Positions 26,737 through 36,120 of a stretch of DNA of 64,000 nt are shown in pieces. The DNA is from Fictibacillus terranigra (GTDB taxonomy: Bacteria > Bacillota > Bacilli > Bacillales > Fictibacillaceae): assembly GCF_030412265.1 (NCBI RefSeq), contig NZ_JAUHLN010000008.1:23151-87150 (forward strand), written 5' to 3'. Each line of letters opens with the position of its first letter. Positions within the stretch are counted from its first letter, which is position 1. The notes beneath the pieces were generated by a model, which saw nothing but the letters and a program-made list of their open reading frames with translations, had not been told where the DNA came from and did no database searches. The translations under genes and the position numbers were made by a program.

Positions 26737-27253
26737 ATGCAGGATTTATATGAATTGAACCATGTAAACGGTTTGAACATGTTTTTTCCATGCTTCACAT
26801 CGAGCCATTATTGCGAGCCGTTCATAAAAAAAACGTTTACGGTGCGCCTGCAAAGCTGAATTATCCCGCCATGTTCTACGGACTGGTCGCCCGTATTTCA
26901 GAGGGAATTCCTACCATTAAAGATCTTGTTAAACGCCTGAAGCAGGATATGAGATTGCGGGTTCTTATTCTCGGATCGAATTTCATCGGAAGCGTCTTTC
27001 TCCCGTTTTACAGCTAAATTAAGCGAGTGCAATGCCTTTGAAGAAGTTCAGGAATCTCTTCTCCAACAAGCCATTCAAGAAGGGTTTATTAGATGAAGCC
27101 GTGGCTATTGATGCCTCTCATTTTGAGTCTCGCGACCGTATCAATGTGGACAATGTTACCGTTTTATCAAAAGCAGCCGTAAAAGAACATCCAACACCTG
27201 TAAAACCACGGCCGCTCTTAAACATTGCGATTGCTCTCGCTTGTATGATGTAG
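26737..27253 (+). pseudogene. IS1182/DDE-type transposase remnant
   Basis: Starts MQDLYELNHVNGLNMFF and after a frameshift continues LLRAVHKKNVYGAPAKLNYP and FYGLVARISEGIPTIKDL. A further frame gives LDEAVAIDASHFESRDR. This is the N-terminal (DUF772-type) part of an IS1182-like transposase, frameshifted and cut before the catalytic core. Confidence 0.7.
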
Positions 27254-27325
27254 TTATTGATTCGTTAGGAATTTTCTCTGTTTATTTCTTGTTAATTTAT
27301 TTGCGTAATAAAAATAGAGATAAAG

Positions 27326-27363
27326 GAAGCTTCTATTCATTTAGGTGAATAAAAGCTTTTTTT
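27326..27363 (+). terminator. Terminator-like hairpin
   Basis: AAGCTTCTATTCA / TGAATAAAAGCTT imperfect stem followed by a T run, downstream of the transposase remnant. Confidence 0.65.
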
Positions 27364-27565
27364 ATATTATGCGTTTCACAAGCGTTTATGCTTGCGTATA
27401 CGATTATGGGTACATTTGGATTTTAACGAATAAAACCTAGAGAAAAGAAGCTCGGCTGTCTTTTTTCCTCCTTTTTTCTTCCCAGTATTGTATTTGGCAA
27501 TATAAAAATGCATCAAATGGCAATTAAAAATGCTGTCTTGCCAACATCGCTCTTATATTCCATTT

Positions 27566-28288
27566 TTACTTGGTTTGAAGCAACGATTCCCGGTAACGAT
27601 GGCTTTCGCCACTGAACACCACCAGATGTGAATGGTGAATCAGGCGGTGTATGACAGCTTCTGTTAAAATGGGATCGCCAAACACATGGTTCCATTGCCC
27701 AAATTGAAGATTGGTTGTGATGATCATGCTCTTTGCTTCGTAACACATAGAGATGACTTGAAAGAGGAGTTCTGCTCCTTGTTTATGAAGCGGAATATAT
27801 CCCAATTCATCCAGGACGAGTACATCCAGTTTCTCAATCTGCTTGAACAATCGGCTCAGCGAGCCTTTCTCGTGGGCATCCAAGAGCTGATTCACTAAGG
27901 ATGCCGCCGTATAGAATTTCACTTTCTTTCCCTGTTGCTGAATGGCGTAAAGACTAATTAGACTGGCCAGAAACGTCTTTCCTGTTCCAACCCCGCCATA
28001 AAAGATCAGGTTTTCCTGATTCTCCAAAAAACCACCATGCAGAATATAATCTTTCGTTAAACCTTGCCCCAGCTTGATGTCCTTCCAGTCAAACGGGATT
28101 CCGGCCACCTTCGGCAGCGTTGCCTGCTGAAGCAGAAGGTTGGTTTTTCGTTCCTCACGGTGCTGAATTTCATGTTCCATTAACCGCAATAAATACTCTT
28201 CGTGACTCTCTGCCTTAATCTCATGATAATGCTCCCGAGTCCAGCTTAACTTCAAGCGTTTAGCGCATTCTTGAATGTGTGGGTTCAT
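27566..28288 (-). CDS. istB: IS21-family helper ATPase IstB
   Basis: AAA+ ATPase of 240 aa that assists the IstA transposase in target selection. Walker A is GGVGTGKT, and Walker B lies in VLVLDELGYIP. Full-length for the family. Its start overlaps the IstA stop by four bases (ATGA), as in intact IS21 elements. Since its IstA partner is broken, the element should be immobile unless complemented. Confidence 0.92.
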   Translation of the reverse strand: MNPHIQECAKRLKLSWTREHYHEIKAESHEEYLLRLMEHEIQHREERKTNLLLQQATLPKVAGIPFDWKDIKLGQGLTKDYILHGGFLENQENLIFYGGVGTGKTFLASLISLYAIQQQGKKVKFYTAASLVNQLLDAHEKGSLSRLFKQIEKLDVLVLDELGYIPLHKQGAELLFQVISMCYEAKSMIITTNLQFGQWNHVFGDPILTEAVIHRLIHHSHLVVFSGESHRYRESLLQTK

Positions 28289-28764
28289 CCTGCGTCACCG
28301 CGTGTTTCCATCAAATAATCATAATGGGACAGCCCTCTAACGGCAGAAGGCACATCAGGTAGAGACTTCTGCACATCAATTTCTTTTCGCTGACCTCTCC
28401 CATTAAGAGGCTGATAGAAGATTTGTTTAATGGAGTCGACCGAAGGATGACCGCGCTCGGAGGCAAGACGCAACGCTTCTGTAGGCGTTTGAAAGTCATG
28501 TTCCTTCAAGAATACAGAGAGAAGCTGGAGAGCTTGCTGTTTTTCATGAACCGTACACTGCTCAAGATACGTCTGCCATTTTACCTTGTTTTTGCTCTCC
28601 ATATAACCGTTCATGGCTAACAATCAAGTTGAAATCCTCGGTCAATAGCTTCACTTGGTTGTACGAAATCTTTGCCAAAACCTTCTGTTTAGCAAAGCGC
28701 GGGGAAGATGAGTAGATCTTGTTTTTGATTCGAACATAGCCGTATTTATCTGCCTTAACCGATT
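28285..28764 (-). pseudogene. istA: IS21-family transposase IstA, 5'-truncated and frameshifted
   Basis: The C-terminal part of IstA. One frame reads YGYVRIKNKIYSSSPRF and KLLTEDFNLIVSHERLYG, then shifts near 28600 into WQTYLEQC and PSVDSIKQIFYQ. All catalytic DDE residues upstream are missing, and no terminal repeat is visible where it stops. Confidence 0.8.
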
Positions 28765-28995
28765 AAGAAAAGCTGACCAACAGGAGAAACTAGAGACAAA
28801 GATAAGAACGTTTGTAAAATCATCAGTCCTTATCATCGATTAAATTGGCTATATAAAACTGGATTCGCACAGTGCACATTACTTGTTTCAAGTAATATTA
28901 AGCAGGTATGAACGTGGTTCGATCATTTTGACTTCAACTAAAGGATTTGGGGAACGGACAGAATCACCTATAAAGAAAATAAGACAAATATCTAA

Positions 28996-29679
28996 TTAAC
29001 CTAACGAAGATTCCGGCTCGTCCATTTGCTTACTTAAGGCAGTATTCGCTACCTTTAAACTTCTTTGGATATGAGCCTCCATTTTTTCTTCAGCTTTTGC
29101 CGGATCCCGTTCCTTTAGGGCGAGAAAAATTTCCTCATGGTCGCTCACTAATACGGCAAAACTTTCTGAGCGTTCCTTCAAAATACAGTTTCGTATATAA
29201 AGCACCTTCGCGTTAATCACTTCAAATAATTGAATGAGCTGCTTATTTCGGGAAGCAAAGGCAATCGTATCATGGAATTTTTGATTTAAGCTTGTGAGCT
29301 TTTGCGTATCAGGCATGGCCAGGGCTTTTTTTGATTCATTGATGATTTGTTCCAGCTGTTCTAATTGTTGATCTGTAATATTTCGTGCTGCTAGTTTGGC
29401 TGAAAGAGACTCCAGGCTTTTCCGGCATTCGTAAATATCCAAAATATCCTGGGCATCAGGGTGGTACACAAATAAACTATTTTCTTTTTGGGCGAGCAGG
29501 TCATCTTTTGTAAGCATACGAAACGCTTCCCGGACTGTACCCCTGCTGACACCCAGGTTTTCTGCCACTTTTGTTTCTACCATACGTTCACCAGGCTGAT
29601 ATTTCCCCTCCATGATCATTTCTTTTACTATATGATAAACCTGGCTATGGAGCGGTTCGGTTTTTTTTATCTCTCTCAT
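28996..29679 (-). CDS. GntR-family regulator, FCD (FadR) subfamily
   Basis: DNA-binding regulator of 227 aa. The winged-helix N-domain (1-70) contains MIMEGKYQPGERMVETKVAE and GVSRGTVREAFRML. The C-terminal all-helical FCD domain binds a small acid ligand, usually a carboxylate; metal-type residues are seen around FHDTIAFASRN and DHEEIFLAL. ATG 29679 follows AGGGGG. It is divergent from the dicarboxylate operon and probably represses it by binding the palindrome at 29838-29857 until the substrate or an intermediate is present (inference). Confidence 0.93.
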   Translation of the reverse strand: MREIKKTEPLHSQVYHIVKEMIMEGKYQPGERMVETKVAENLGVSRGTVREAFRMLTKDDLLAQKENSLFVYHPDAQDILDIYECRKSLESLSAKLAARNITDQQLEQLEQIINESKKALAMPDTQKLTSLNQKFHDTIAFASRNKQLIQLFEVINAKVLYIRNCILKERSESFAVLVSDHEEIFLALKERDPAKAEEKMEAHIQRSLKVANTALSKQMDEPESSLG

Positions 29680-29738
29680 AAAATATCCCCCTGCGATTCT
29701 TGTTTTCTGCGATTACGTTCATATTTCTTTATAGGTTA

Positions 29739-29766
29739 AGTGTACAATAGTTCCAATTTATATCAA
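29739..29766 (-). promoter_or_regulatory. Candidate promoter of the GntR regulator
   Basis: On the minus strand TTGATA and TACACT are separated by 16 bp, about 60 bp before the regulator start. Confidence 0.35.
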
Positions 29767-29837
29767 AGCTTTTCATGCAGTAAGACAAAGGTCTGTTTAT
29801 TGCTTCCATAGTAAGAATAAAGTCTGAATTGTTTATT

Positions 29838-29857
29838 GTTAACTGTTGACAGTTAAC
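29838..29857 (+). promoter_or_regulatory. Palindromic operator, probable GntR/FCD binding site
   Basis: GTTAACTG-TTGA-CAGTTAAC is a perfect 8+8 inverted repeat. It overlaps the -35 box of the operon promoter, a classic repression position. Confidence 0.7.
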
Positions 29858-29874
29858 TCTCCCAAGGGTATTAT
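29846..29874 (+). promoter_or_regulatory. Sigma-A promoter of the dicarboxylate operon
   Basis: A consensus TTGACA at 29846-29851, a 17-bp spacer and TATTAT at 29869-29874, about 75 bp before the first gene. Confidence 0.8.
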
Positions 29875-29948
29875 AGAAAAAATGAAATCGCTTACTGTAA
29901 TTAATGAAAATACATAATAACAAAACTTTATTTCAGGAGATGTTCACC

Positions 29949-31148
29949 ATGGGAAAAAAAGCGCTTGAAGGATTAAGAGTTTTAGAGATGGGGCAATTGA
30001 TCGCAGGACCATCCGCTTCCAGGCTTCTGGGTGAGTTCGGTGCGGAAATCATTAAGGTCGAGACTCCAGAAACAGGGGATCCAATCCGCAATTGGCGCGT
30101 GGTAGAAAACGGAACCAGCCTTTGGTGGTATGTCCAGTCCCGCAATAAGAAATCGGTCACGATCAATTTGCGTGAGGCAGAAGGGCAGCAGCTAATTCGC
30201 GAATTGGTAAAAGAGATCGATATATTAATAGAAAATTTCCGGCCTGGCACCATGGAAAAATGGGGGTTGGGATACGAAGACCTGAAGGCAATCAATCCGG
30301 GATTGATCATGATCCGTGTGTCTGGATACGGTCAAGATGGGCCGTATCGGGATAAACCGGGATTTGGTTCGATTGCTGAAGCCCTGGGAGGGCTCCGCTA
30401 CATTACCGGTTATCCTGACCGCCCGCCAACGCGTGTTGGAATCAGTATCGGGGATTCTCTATCGGCACTTTATTCTGTGATAGGGGCATTGATGGCTGTA
30501 TTTCACAGAGATGTGAACAAAACAGGTGAAGGACAAGTCATTGACGTAGCGCTATATGAATCTGTCTTTAGCATGATGGAAAGCACACTTCCTGAATTTG
30601 ACCGTAAAGGAGTCATTCGTGAAAGGACAGGAAGCACACTGCCGGGAATCACGCCATCTAACACATATTTATGTGCGGATGGCAAGTATGTCGTCATCGG
30701 GGCTAATGGAGATGCAATCTTCAAGCGACTCATGAACGCTATGGGCCGGGCTGATACAGCAGAGGATCCCCGTTTTGAAAATAATTCAAAACGGTCCGAA
30801 CATGCCGACTACCTTGATAATTTAATTGAAGACTGGACCAAGAGCATGCCTTTTGATGAAGTGATGAGGCACCTGGATGAAGCAAAGGTACCGGCAGGAG
30901 CGATATACTCCATTGAAGATATTGTAAATGATCCGCATTACCATTCCCGCCAAATGATCCAGGAAGTCAATGTGGAGGAGCTTGGGAAATTAAAAATGCC
31001 TGGAATCGTACCTAAGATGAGTGAAACGCCAGGCCAGATCGAATGGGCAGGCCCAAAATTAGGCCAGCACACCGAAGGAGTGCTCGCTGACAAAACCAAT
31101 TTATCCACCGAAGATATACAGGTTCTCAGGGAAAAAGGGATTATCTAA
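29949..31148 (+). CDS. Class III CoA-transferase (CaiB/BaiF)
   Basis: Moves CoA between carboxylic acids; cytosolic, 399 aa. The catalytic aspartate is D169 in ISIGDSLSALYS, the same residue number as in formyl-CoA transferase. N-terminal LEGLRVLEMGQLIAGPSASR and LGEFGAEIIKVE are family hallmarks. ATG 29949 follows CAGGAG; an in-frame ATG at 29904 has no ribosome site. As first gene of the dicarboxylate operon it probably activates a C4/C5 hydroxy-dicarboxylate (for example citramalate) using an acyl-CoA donor, preparing it for the lyase (inference). Confidence 0.93.
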   Translation: MGKKALEGLRVLEMGQLIAGPSASRLLGEFGAEIIKVETPETGDPIRNWRVVENGTSLWWYVQSRNKKSVTINLREAEGQQLIRELVKEIDILIENFRPGTMEKWGLGYEDLKAINPGLIMIRVSGYGQDGPYRDKPGFGSIAEALGGLRYITGYPDRPPTRVGISIGDSLSALYSVIGALMAVFHRDVNKTGEGQVIDVALYESVFSMMESTLPEFDRKGVIRERTGSTLPGITPSNTYLCADGKYVVIGANGDAIFKRLMNAMGRADTAEDPRFENNSKRSEHADYLDNLIEDWTKSMPFDEVMRHLDEAKVPAGAIYSIEDIVNDPHYHSRQMIQEVNVEELGKLKMPGIVPKMSETPGQIEWAGPKLGQHTEGVLADKTNLSTEDIQVLREKGII

Positions 31149-31164
31149 AAAAGGGGTAATAACG

Positions 31165-32442
31165 ATGGGAATGACAATGTCAGAAAAAATCCTTGCAAAG
31201 GCTTCTGGCCAGGCAAATGTCAAAGCAGGGGATATTGTATGGGTCAAGGTTGATATTGCCATGATGCACGACCTTTTGGGACCATGGCTTGTGGATGGGG
31301 GATTTCAAAGATTAGGCGGGAAACTGTTCGATAAAGAAAAGGTCGTTGTCGTTTCTGATCATTGTACGCCTCCGGCAACGGTGCAGCAGGCAGATATCCT
31401 TAAATTTACAAGGGATTGGTCACGGGATCAAGAGCTTCCTTATTATTATGAGTTCGAAGGGCCATGCCATCAGGTCATTGTAGAACATGGTCATGTGCGT
31501 CCGGGGAGATTGATACTGGGGACTGATTCCCATACTTGCATGGCAGGAGGATTGGGGGCTTTTGCAACCGGCATCGGTTCTACGGAAATGATCGGTGTTT
31601 TATTGACAGGCGAAACATGGCTGAAGGTTCCTGAAACTATAAAAGTCGTTTGGGATGGCCGGCTGCCTCATGGAGTATATGCCAAGGATATGGTACTTAA
31701 AACGATAAAGGATCTCGGACATGCGGGTGCAACCTACCAAACGATTGAGTTTTCCGGAAGTGCGATCAGCGAGTTATCGATGGATGAAAGATTGGTATTA
31801 TCCAATATGGCTGTCGAAGCGGGCGCTAAAACCGGATTGATTGAGCCCGACCATAAAGTTGCGGAATATTTAAGGTCAAAGGGAGTAACGGAAGAAATTG
31901 ATATGATCTCCAGTGATGAAGACGCTGCCTATTCAAGGGTCTTATATTACAATGCTTCTGAATTGGAACCGCAGGTAGCCTGTCCGCATGAAGTGGATAA
32001 TGTTCATCCAGTGAGTTCAGTGGAAGGAAAGGCAGTAGACCAGGTTTATTTAGGTTCTTGTACGAACGGCAGGATCAGTGACTTGAGGATTGCAGCACAA
32101 ATCCTGAAAGGGAAGAAGATTTCAAAAAACATTCGCTGCCTGGTTGTACCTGCTTCCCAGCATATCTGGATGCAGGCCAACAAAGAAGGGATCCTGGACA
32201 TTTTGACGGAGGCAGGATGCATTGTGAACATGCCTTCATGCGGGGCCTGCGGCGGATTTACAAGCGGAGTCATCGGGGCCGGTGAAGTGGTCATGTCTTC
32301 CTCAAACAGGAACTTCAGGGGACGGATGGGGAGTCCAAAGGGAGAAGTTTATCTAGGGTCGCCTGCTGCTGTCGCCGCGACAGCGATCGAAGGGAAAATC
32401 ACTGACCCGAGAAAGTATTTGCCTAAGGAGGTCATGGTGTAA
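31165..32442 (+). CDS. Aconitase-type hydro-lyase, large subunit (LeuC-like)
   Basis: Large subunit of a [4Fe-4S] hydro-lyase, 425 aa. Cluster cysteines are C299 (GSCTNGR), C359 and C362 (SCGACGG). The substrate-site motif GTDSHTCMAGGLGAF is also present. This short LeuC form is shared by isopropylmalate isomerases, maleate/citraconate hydratases and dimethylmalate dehydratase. The stop and the next start overlap by one base (TAATG). Leucine synthesis is unlikely because no LeuA or LeuB-type synthase order is present and the neighbours are catabolic. A maleate-, citraconate- or mesaconate-hydrating role fits best (inference). Confidence 0.92.
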   Translation: MGMTMSEKILAKASGQANVKAGDIVWVKVDIAMMHDLLGPWLVDGGFQRLGGKLFDKEKVVVVSDHCTPPATVQQADILKFTRDWSRDQELPYYYEFEGPCHQVIVEHGHVRPGRLILGTDSHTCMAGGLGAFATGIGSTEMIGVLLTGETWLKVPETIKVVWDGRLPHGVYAKDMVLKTIKDLGHAGATYQTIEFSGSAISELSMDERLVLSNMAVEAGAKTGLIEPDHKVAEYLRSKGVTEEIDMISSDEDAAYSRVLYYNASELEPQVACPHEVDNVHPVSSVEGKAVDQVYLGSCTNGRISDLRIAAQILKGKKISKNIRCLVVPASQHIWMQANKEGILDILTEAGCIVNMPSCGACGGFTSGVIGAGEVVMSSSNRNFRGRMGSPKGEVYLGSPAAVAATAIEGKITDPRKYLPKEVMV

Positions 32443-32939
32443 TGTCATTCATCATTAGGGGACGAGTTTGGACATATGGCGACAACATCAACACTGATAT
32501 CATTTCGCCTGGCCAATATATGAGTTTGCCTGTGGAAAAACAGGCAGTGCATGCAATGGAAGCGATCGACCCGTCCTTTTCTGAAAAAGTCCAGCCGGGT
32601 GATATTTTGGTAGCCGGGCATAACTTTGGCTCAGGTTCCAGCCGGGAAACAGCGCAGATGGTATTAAAGCATCACCGGATTGGCGCCATAGTTGCATATT
32701 CCTTTGCACGCATTTTTTACCGCAATTCTATCAATGTAGGGCTGCCTGTAGTGGAAATGGCGGATACCTCTGTCATTTCGGAAGGTGATGAGCTTGAAAT
32801 CAACCTTTTGGAAGGGAAAATCATAAACCATACGAAAGGGACCGAGTATAAAGGAACCAAACTGCCTGAGCATTTAATTGAAATGGTTAAGCTTGGCGGC
32901 CTGGAGCCATACCTTGCGAAGAAGCTAGGAATCTCTTAA
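32442..32939 (+). CDS. Aconitase-type hydro-lyase, small subunit (LeuD-like)
   Basis: Swivelling domain partner of the preceding protein, 165 aa. It carries the YGDNINTDIISPGQY and HNFGSGSSRE motifs that complete the active site, and the YSFARIFYRNSINVGLP helix. Length fits the short archaeal/bacterial type of LeuD. Translation is coupled to the large subunit. Confidence 0.92.
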   Translation: MSFIIRGRVWTYGDNINTDIISPGQYMSLPVEKQAVHAMEAIDPSFSEKVQPGDILVAGHNFGSGSSRETAQMVLKHHRIGAIVAYSFARIFYRNSINVGLPVVEMADTSVISEGDELEINLLEGKIINHTKGTEYKGTKLPEHLIEMVKLGGLEPYLAKKLGIS

Positions 32940-32962
32940 ATCGTTAAAGGAGCATGATACAT

Positions 32963-33874
32963 ATGGATTTGCCCAAAAAGGTAGAAATCATAGAGGTCGG
33001 CCCAAGGGATGGGCTGCAAAATGAAGCCGATTTTATTCCGACCGAAAAAAAGATTCAACTTATAAATGCTTTAAACAAGACCGGTATTAAAAGAATGGAA
33101 GCCACTTCCTTTGTACACCCGGTTTATGTACCTCAAATGAAGGATGCCAAAGAAGTCCTGGAGGGGATTGAACAAGATCCTTCCATTCAGTATATGGCCT
33201 TGATCCCAAATGAAAAGGGGTATGAACGCGCAATCAAGAACGGGGTACGCGCACTCTCTCTCGTAGTCGGCGCAAGTGACAGCTTTAACATCAAAAATGT
33301 CAAAATGACAAGGGAAGAATCCATCAATAAGTTCGATACTGTCGTGGAAAAGGCAAAGGATAACGGGATTTTCCTTCGTTATAATATCGCCACTTCATTC
33401 TGGTGTCCCTATGAGGGAAAGGTGGATAGCGATCTTGTAATGGACATGGTGACACGAATTGACCGTTCAGGAGTGGATGAGATCGTGATCTGCGACACGA
33501 TCGGCAGGGCAAACCCAGCTCAGGTATACGGCTTATTTAGCCGAATTTTTGATGAACTGCAGCCGCAAGCGATGATTGCTGCCCATTTCCACGATACATA
33601 TGGCCTGGCACAGGCAAATGTTGTGGCAGCACTTCAAACAGGGGTGACAAGATTTGATACATCAATCGGCGGGCTTGGCGGATGCCCGTTCGCTCCAGGA
33701 GCAGCAGGCAATGTCGCAACCGAGGATGTGGTCTTTATGCTTCACGAAATGGGGATCGACACAGGAATCGACCTTTCTTCACTCCTTTCTTGTGTAGAAA
33801 TCGTAAAACCGCTGACCAGCAGAGAATTAACCGGGCATTTTCACAAAATCAACGTAAACCAACCACAAATGTAA
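32963..33874 (+). CDS. HMG-CoA-lyase-like enzyme (DRE-TIM metallolyase)
   Basis: 303-aa TIM-barrel lyase that cleaves 3-hydroxy-3-methyl acyl-CoAs. VGPRDGLQNE holds the metal-binding Asp and catalytic Arg, HFHDTYGLA the metal-binding His pair, and GGCPFAPGAAGN the catalytic C241. ATG 32963 has AAAGGAG 10 nt upstream; the in-frame ATG at 32954 sits too close to that site. In this operon the substrate may be citramalyl-CoA, giving acetyl-CoA and pyruvate, rather than HMG-CoA from leucine breakdown; no other leucine-degradation gene is near (inference). Confidence 0.9.
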   Translation: MDLPKKVEIIEVGPRDGLQNEADFIPTEKKIQLINALNKTGIKRMEATSFVHPVYVPQMKDAKEVLEGIEQDPSIQYMALIPNEKGYERAIKNGVRALSLVVGASDSFNIKNVKMTREESINKFDTVVEKAKDNGIFLRYNIATSFWCPYEGKVDSDLVMDMVTRIDRSGVDEIVICDTIGRANPAQVYGLFSRIFDELQPQAMIAAHFHDTYGLAQANVVAALQTGVTRFDTSIGGLGGCPFAPGAAGNVATEDVVFMLHEMGIDTGIDLSSLLSCVEIVKPLTSRELTGHFHKINVNQPQM

Positions 33875-33889
33875 TCAGGAGGAATCATA

Positions 33890-34645
33890 ATGACTAAAAA
33901 TTATCGAGTAGGTCTTATCGTACCAAGTTCAAATACTACAATGGAAACGGAAATTCCGGCAATGCTTCAATCAAGAATGCAAATCAAGCCGGAAGAAACC
34001 TTTACATTCCACTCCGCACGCATGAGGATGATGCATGTTAACCCGGATGAGTTGAAAAAGATGGACGTGGATAGCGACCGATGCGCTGTTGAGCTTTCTG
34101 ACGCCCGCTGTGACGTGCTTGCATATGCATGTCTCGTCGCTATAATGTGCCAGGGTCCGGGATACCATCAAATTTCTGAAGAACGTTTAGGAAAGGTTAC
34201 TGAAGTCAATGGAGGGGCAGCTCCGATCGTCAGCAGTGCAGGCGCATTAATTGAAGGGCTTGAAACCATCGGGGCTAAAAAGGTTTCCATCATCACCCCG
34301 TATATGAAACCACTCACACAAACAGTCATTGAATATTTGAACGGTGCCGGCATTGAAGTCATTGATTCGATCAGCCTTGAAGTGGCGGATAATCTTGAAG
34401 TGGGCCGCCTTGATCCCGAAAACCTGATTGGCCATGCGGACCGCCTGAATATTGAAGGAGCTGACGCTGTAGTATTATCGGCATGCGTGCAGATGCCATC
34501 ACTTCCCGCGATCCAAAAGGTTCAGGACCGTCTTGGCCTTCCCGTTTTGTCTGCCGGCGTAGCAACTGTATATAAAATATTGAAGGAATTAAACCTTTCC
34601 ACTGAAGTACCTAACGCAGGCCACCTGTTATCCGGGAAATTTTAA
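33890..34645 (+). CDS. Maleate-isomerase-like Asp/Glu racemase superfamily protein
   Basis: 251-aa cytosolic enzyme. N-terminal VGLIVPSSNTTMETEIP is the maleate isomerase / arylmalonate decarboxylase signature. The two catalytic cysteines are C81 (YACLVAIM) and C199 (SACVQMPS), 118 residues apart as in characterised maleate isomerases (C76/C194). Its likely reaction is cis-trans isomerisation of maleate to fumarate or of citraconate to mesaconate. The ribosome site is AGGAGG and it lies 16 bp after the lyase gene. Confidence 0.9.
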   Translation: MTKNYRVGLIVPSSNTTMETEIPAMLQSRMQIKPEETFTFHSARMRMMHVNPDELKKMDVDSDRCAVELSDARCDVLAYACLVAIMCQGPGYHQISEERLGKVTEVNGGAAPIVSSAGALIEGLETIGAKKVSIITPYMKPLTQTVIEYLNGAGIEVIDSISLEVADNLEVGRLDPENLIGHADRLNIEGADAVVLSACVQMPSLPAIQKVQDRLGLPVLSAGVATVYKILKELNLSTEVPNAGHLLSGKF

Positions 34646-34674
34646 TAGCCCAAATCGGGAAGGAGAGCGAAACG

Positions 34675-35778
34675 TTGAAAAAAATATATAAAATTGCCGT
34701 TATTGCAGGAGACGGTATCGGGCCGGAGGTAATCAGCGAGGGGATAAAAGTGGTGGACAAAGTGGCCGAACTGGACGGTTCATTTGAATTTGAATTCACT
34801 CACTTTCCATGGGGCTGTGAATATTATCTTGATCACGGGCAGATGATGCCGATTGACGGTTTGCAGCAGCTTCGCTCATTCGATGCCATATATCTTGGAG
34901 CAGTGGGTTATCCGGGAGTTCCCGACCATATTTCGCTTTGGGATTTACTACTAAAAATCCGCAAGGGCTTCAATCAGTATGTCAATCTGCGTCCGATCAC
35001 ATTGTTGGAAGGGGCTCCATGCCCTCTGAACGATGTATCCCGCGATCAGATCGATATGCTGGTCATCCGGGAAAATAGTGAAGGAGAATACGCTGGGGCC
35101 GGAGATTGGCTATTTAAAGGAAAACCTCATGAGGTGGTACTGCAAACCGGGGTATTTTCCCGCGTAGGAACTGAACGGATCATTAGATATGCGTTTGAGG
35201 AAGCCCGCAAGCAGAGAAAATCTCTGACAAGCATTAGCAAGGGGAACGCCTTGAATTATTCCATGGTCTTTTGGGATCAAGTGTTTGACGAAGTGTCGAA
35301 AGAGTATCCTGATGTTGAAACGCATTCCTATTTGGTTGATGCGGCAGCCATGTTCTTTGTCAAGCAGCCATGGCGCTTTGAGATCGTTGTCACTTCCAAT
35401 CTGTTCGGTGATATCATCACGGACTTAGGGGCAGCCATTTCCGGCGGGTTAGGGCTTGCAGCAGGCGCCAACATCAATCCAGAACGGGAATACCCATCGA
35501 TGTTTGAACCGATTCACGGTTCAGCACCGGATATCGCGGGCAAAGGCATTGCGAATCCATTGGCTTCCATCTGGTCAGCAAGCCAAATGCTCGATTTCTT
35601 TGGCCATGAGGATTGGGGTAAAAGAATATTGGCTGCAATGGAACAAGTAATGGTTGAAGGGAACACACTGACGCCTGACATGGGCGGAACCGCAAACACA
35701 AACCAAGTCGGGGATGCAGTGGCAGAAAAAATACAGGTTATCGATGCAACTGATATGCCGACTACAGCACCGCGTTAA
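34675..35778 (+). CDS. D-malate/tartrate/3-isopropylmalate-type dehydrogenase
   Basis: NAD-dependent oxidative decarboxylase of 367 aa, beta-decarboxylating dehydrogenase family. GDGIGPEVI starts the fold; the substrate arginines are in QYVNLRPI and the metal aspartates in NLFGDIITDLGA; the NAD site is EPIHGSAPDIAGKGIANP. The sequence GCEYYLDHGQMMP is characteristic of tartrate/D-malate dehydrogenases (YcsA/DmlA group). Start is TTG 34675 after AAGGAGAG. It would convert D-malate (from maleate hydration) to pyruvate and CO2, or a methyl homologue. Confidence 0.9.
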   Translation: MKKIYKIAVIAGDGIGPEVISEGIKVVDKVAELDGSFEFEFTHFPWGCEYYLDHGQMMPIDGLQQLRSFDAIYLGAVGYPGVPDHISLWDLLLKIRKGFNQYVNLRPITLLEGAPCPLNDVSRDQIDMLVIRENSEGEYAGAGDWLFKGKPHEVVLQTGVFSRVGTERIIRYAFEEARKQRKSLTSISKGNALNYSMVFWDQVFDEVSKEYPDVETHSYLVDAAAMFFVKQPWRFEIVVTSNLFGDIITDLGAAISGGLGLAAGANINPEREYPSMFEPIHGSAPDIAGKGIANPLASIWSASQMLDFFGHEDWGKRILAAMEQVMVEGNTLTPDMGGTANTNQVGDAVAEKIQVIDATDMPTTAPR

Positions 35779-36120
35779 CACTGGGGTCAGACCCCTGGTG
35801 CGGTAATGCGTTAATCCGGTGGGGGACAGACCCCCACAGAAGATGCGTTAAATTTATATACTTCAAGGAAAGGGCGGAGGCTTGTTGCGTTATATACTGA
35901 AAGGGTCGAAAGAGTAAGTTACATAAAGGTTATTAAGAACTGAGTTCTGAATCTGGGGGAATAAAGAGGATCATTTAAGAAGGCTTTTCTAAAGAAATTG
36001 AAATAATATTATGATTATCATTTTGAACCCTTTTGTTCAGACTTTCCAGCAGTCCCCAAATCCAAGTCCCCATTGTCGTAAATTGATAGGGGGGATAAGG
36101 GGTTGTTTTTAAAAGAAATA
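35779..36120. other. Intergenic region with palindromic repeats
   Basis: Holds two GC-rich palindromes (see 35781 and 35819), each flanked by GCGTTAA. The rest is AT-rich with no gene. There is no T run after the palindromes, so termination here is unproven. Confidence 0.5.
35781..35837. repeat. Two short palindromic repeats flanked by GCGTTAA
   Basis: CTGGGGTCAGACCCCTGG at 35781-35798 and GTGGGGGACAGACCCCCAC at 35819-35837. GCGTTAA occurs before the first, between them and after the second (three copies). The GGGGTCAGACCCC type of unit is common as a dispersed repeat in several Bacillus-group genomes. Confidence 0.65.

Noticed and set aside
26753..26770. cre-like site TGTAAACGGTTTGA
   Set aside because: It lies inside the coding part of the IS1182-like transposase remnant, with no promoter or intact gene to control.
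31165..35778. Leucine biosynthesis (LeuC, LeuD, LeuB-like order)
   Set aside because: There is no isopropylmalate synthase, the dehydrogenase is of the D-malate/tartrate subgroup, and the neighbours are a CoA-transferase, HMG-CoA-lyase-like and maleate-isomerase-like genes under a GntR regulator.
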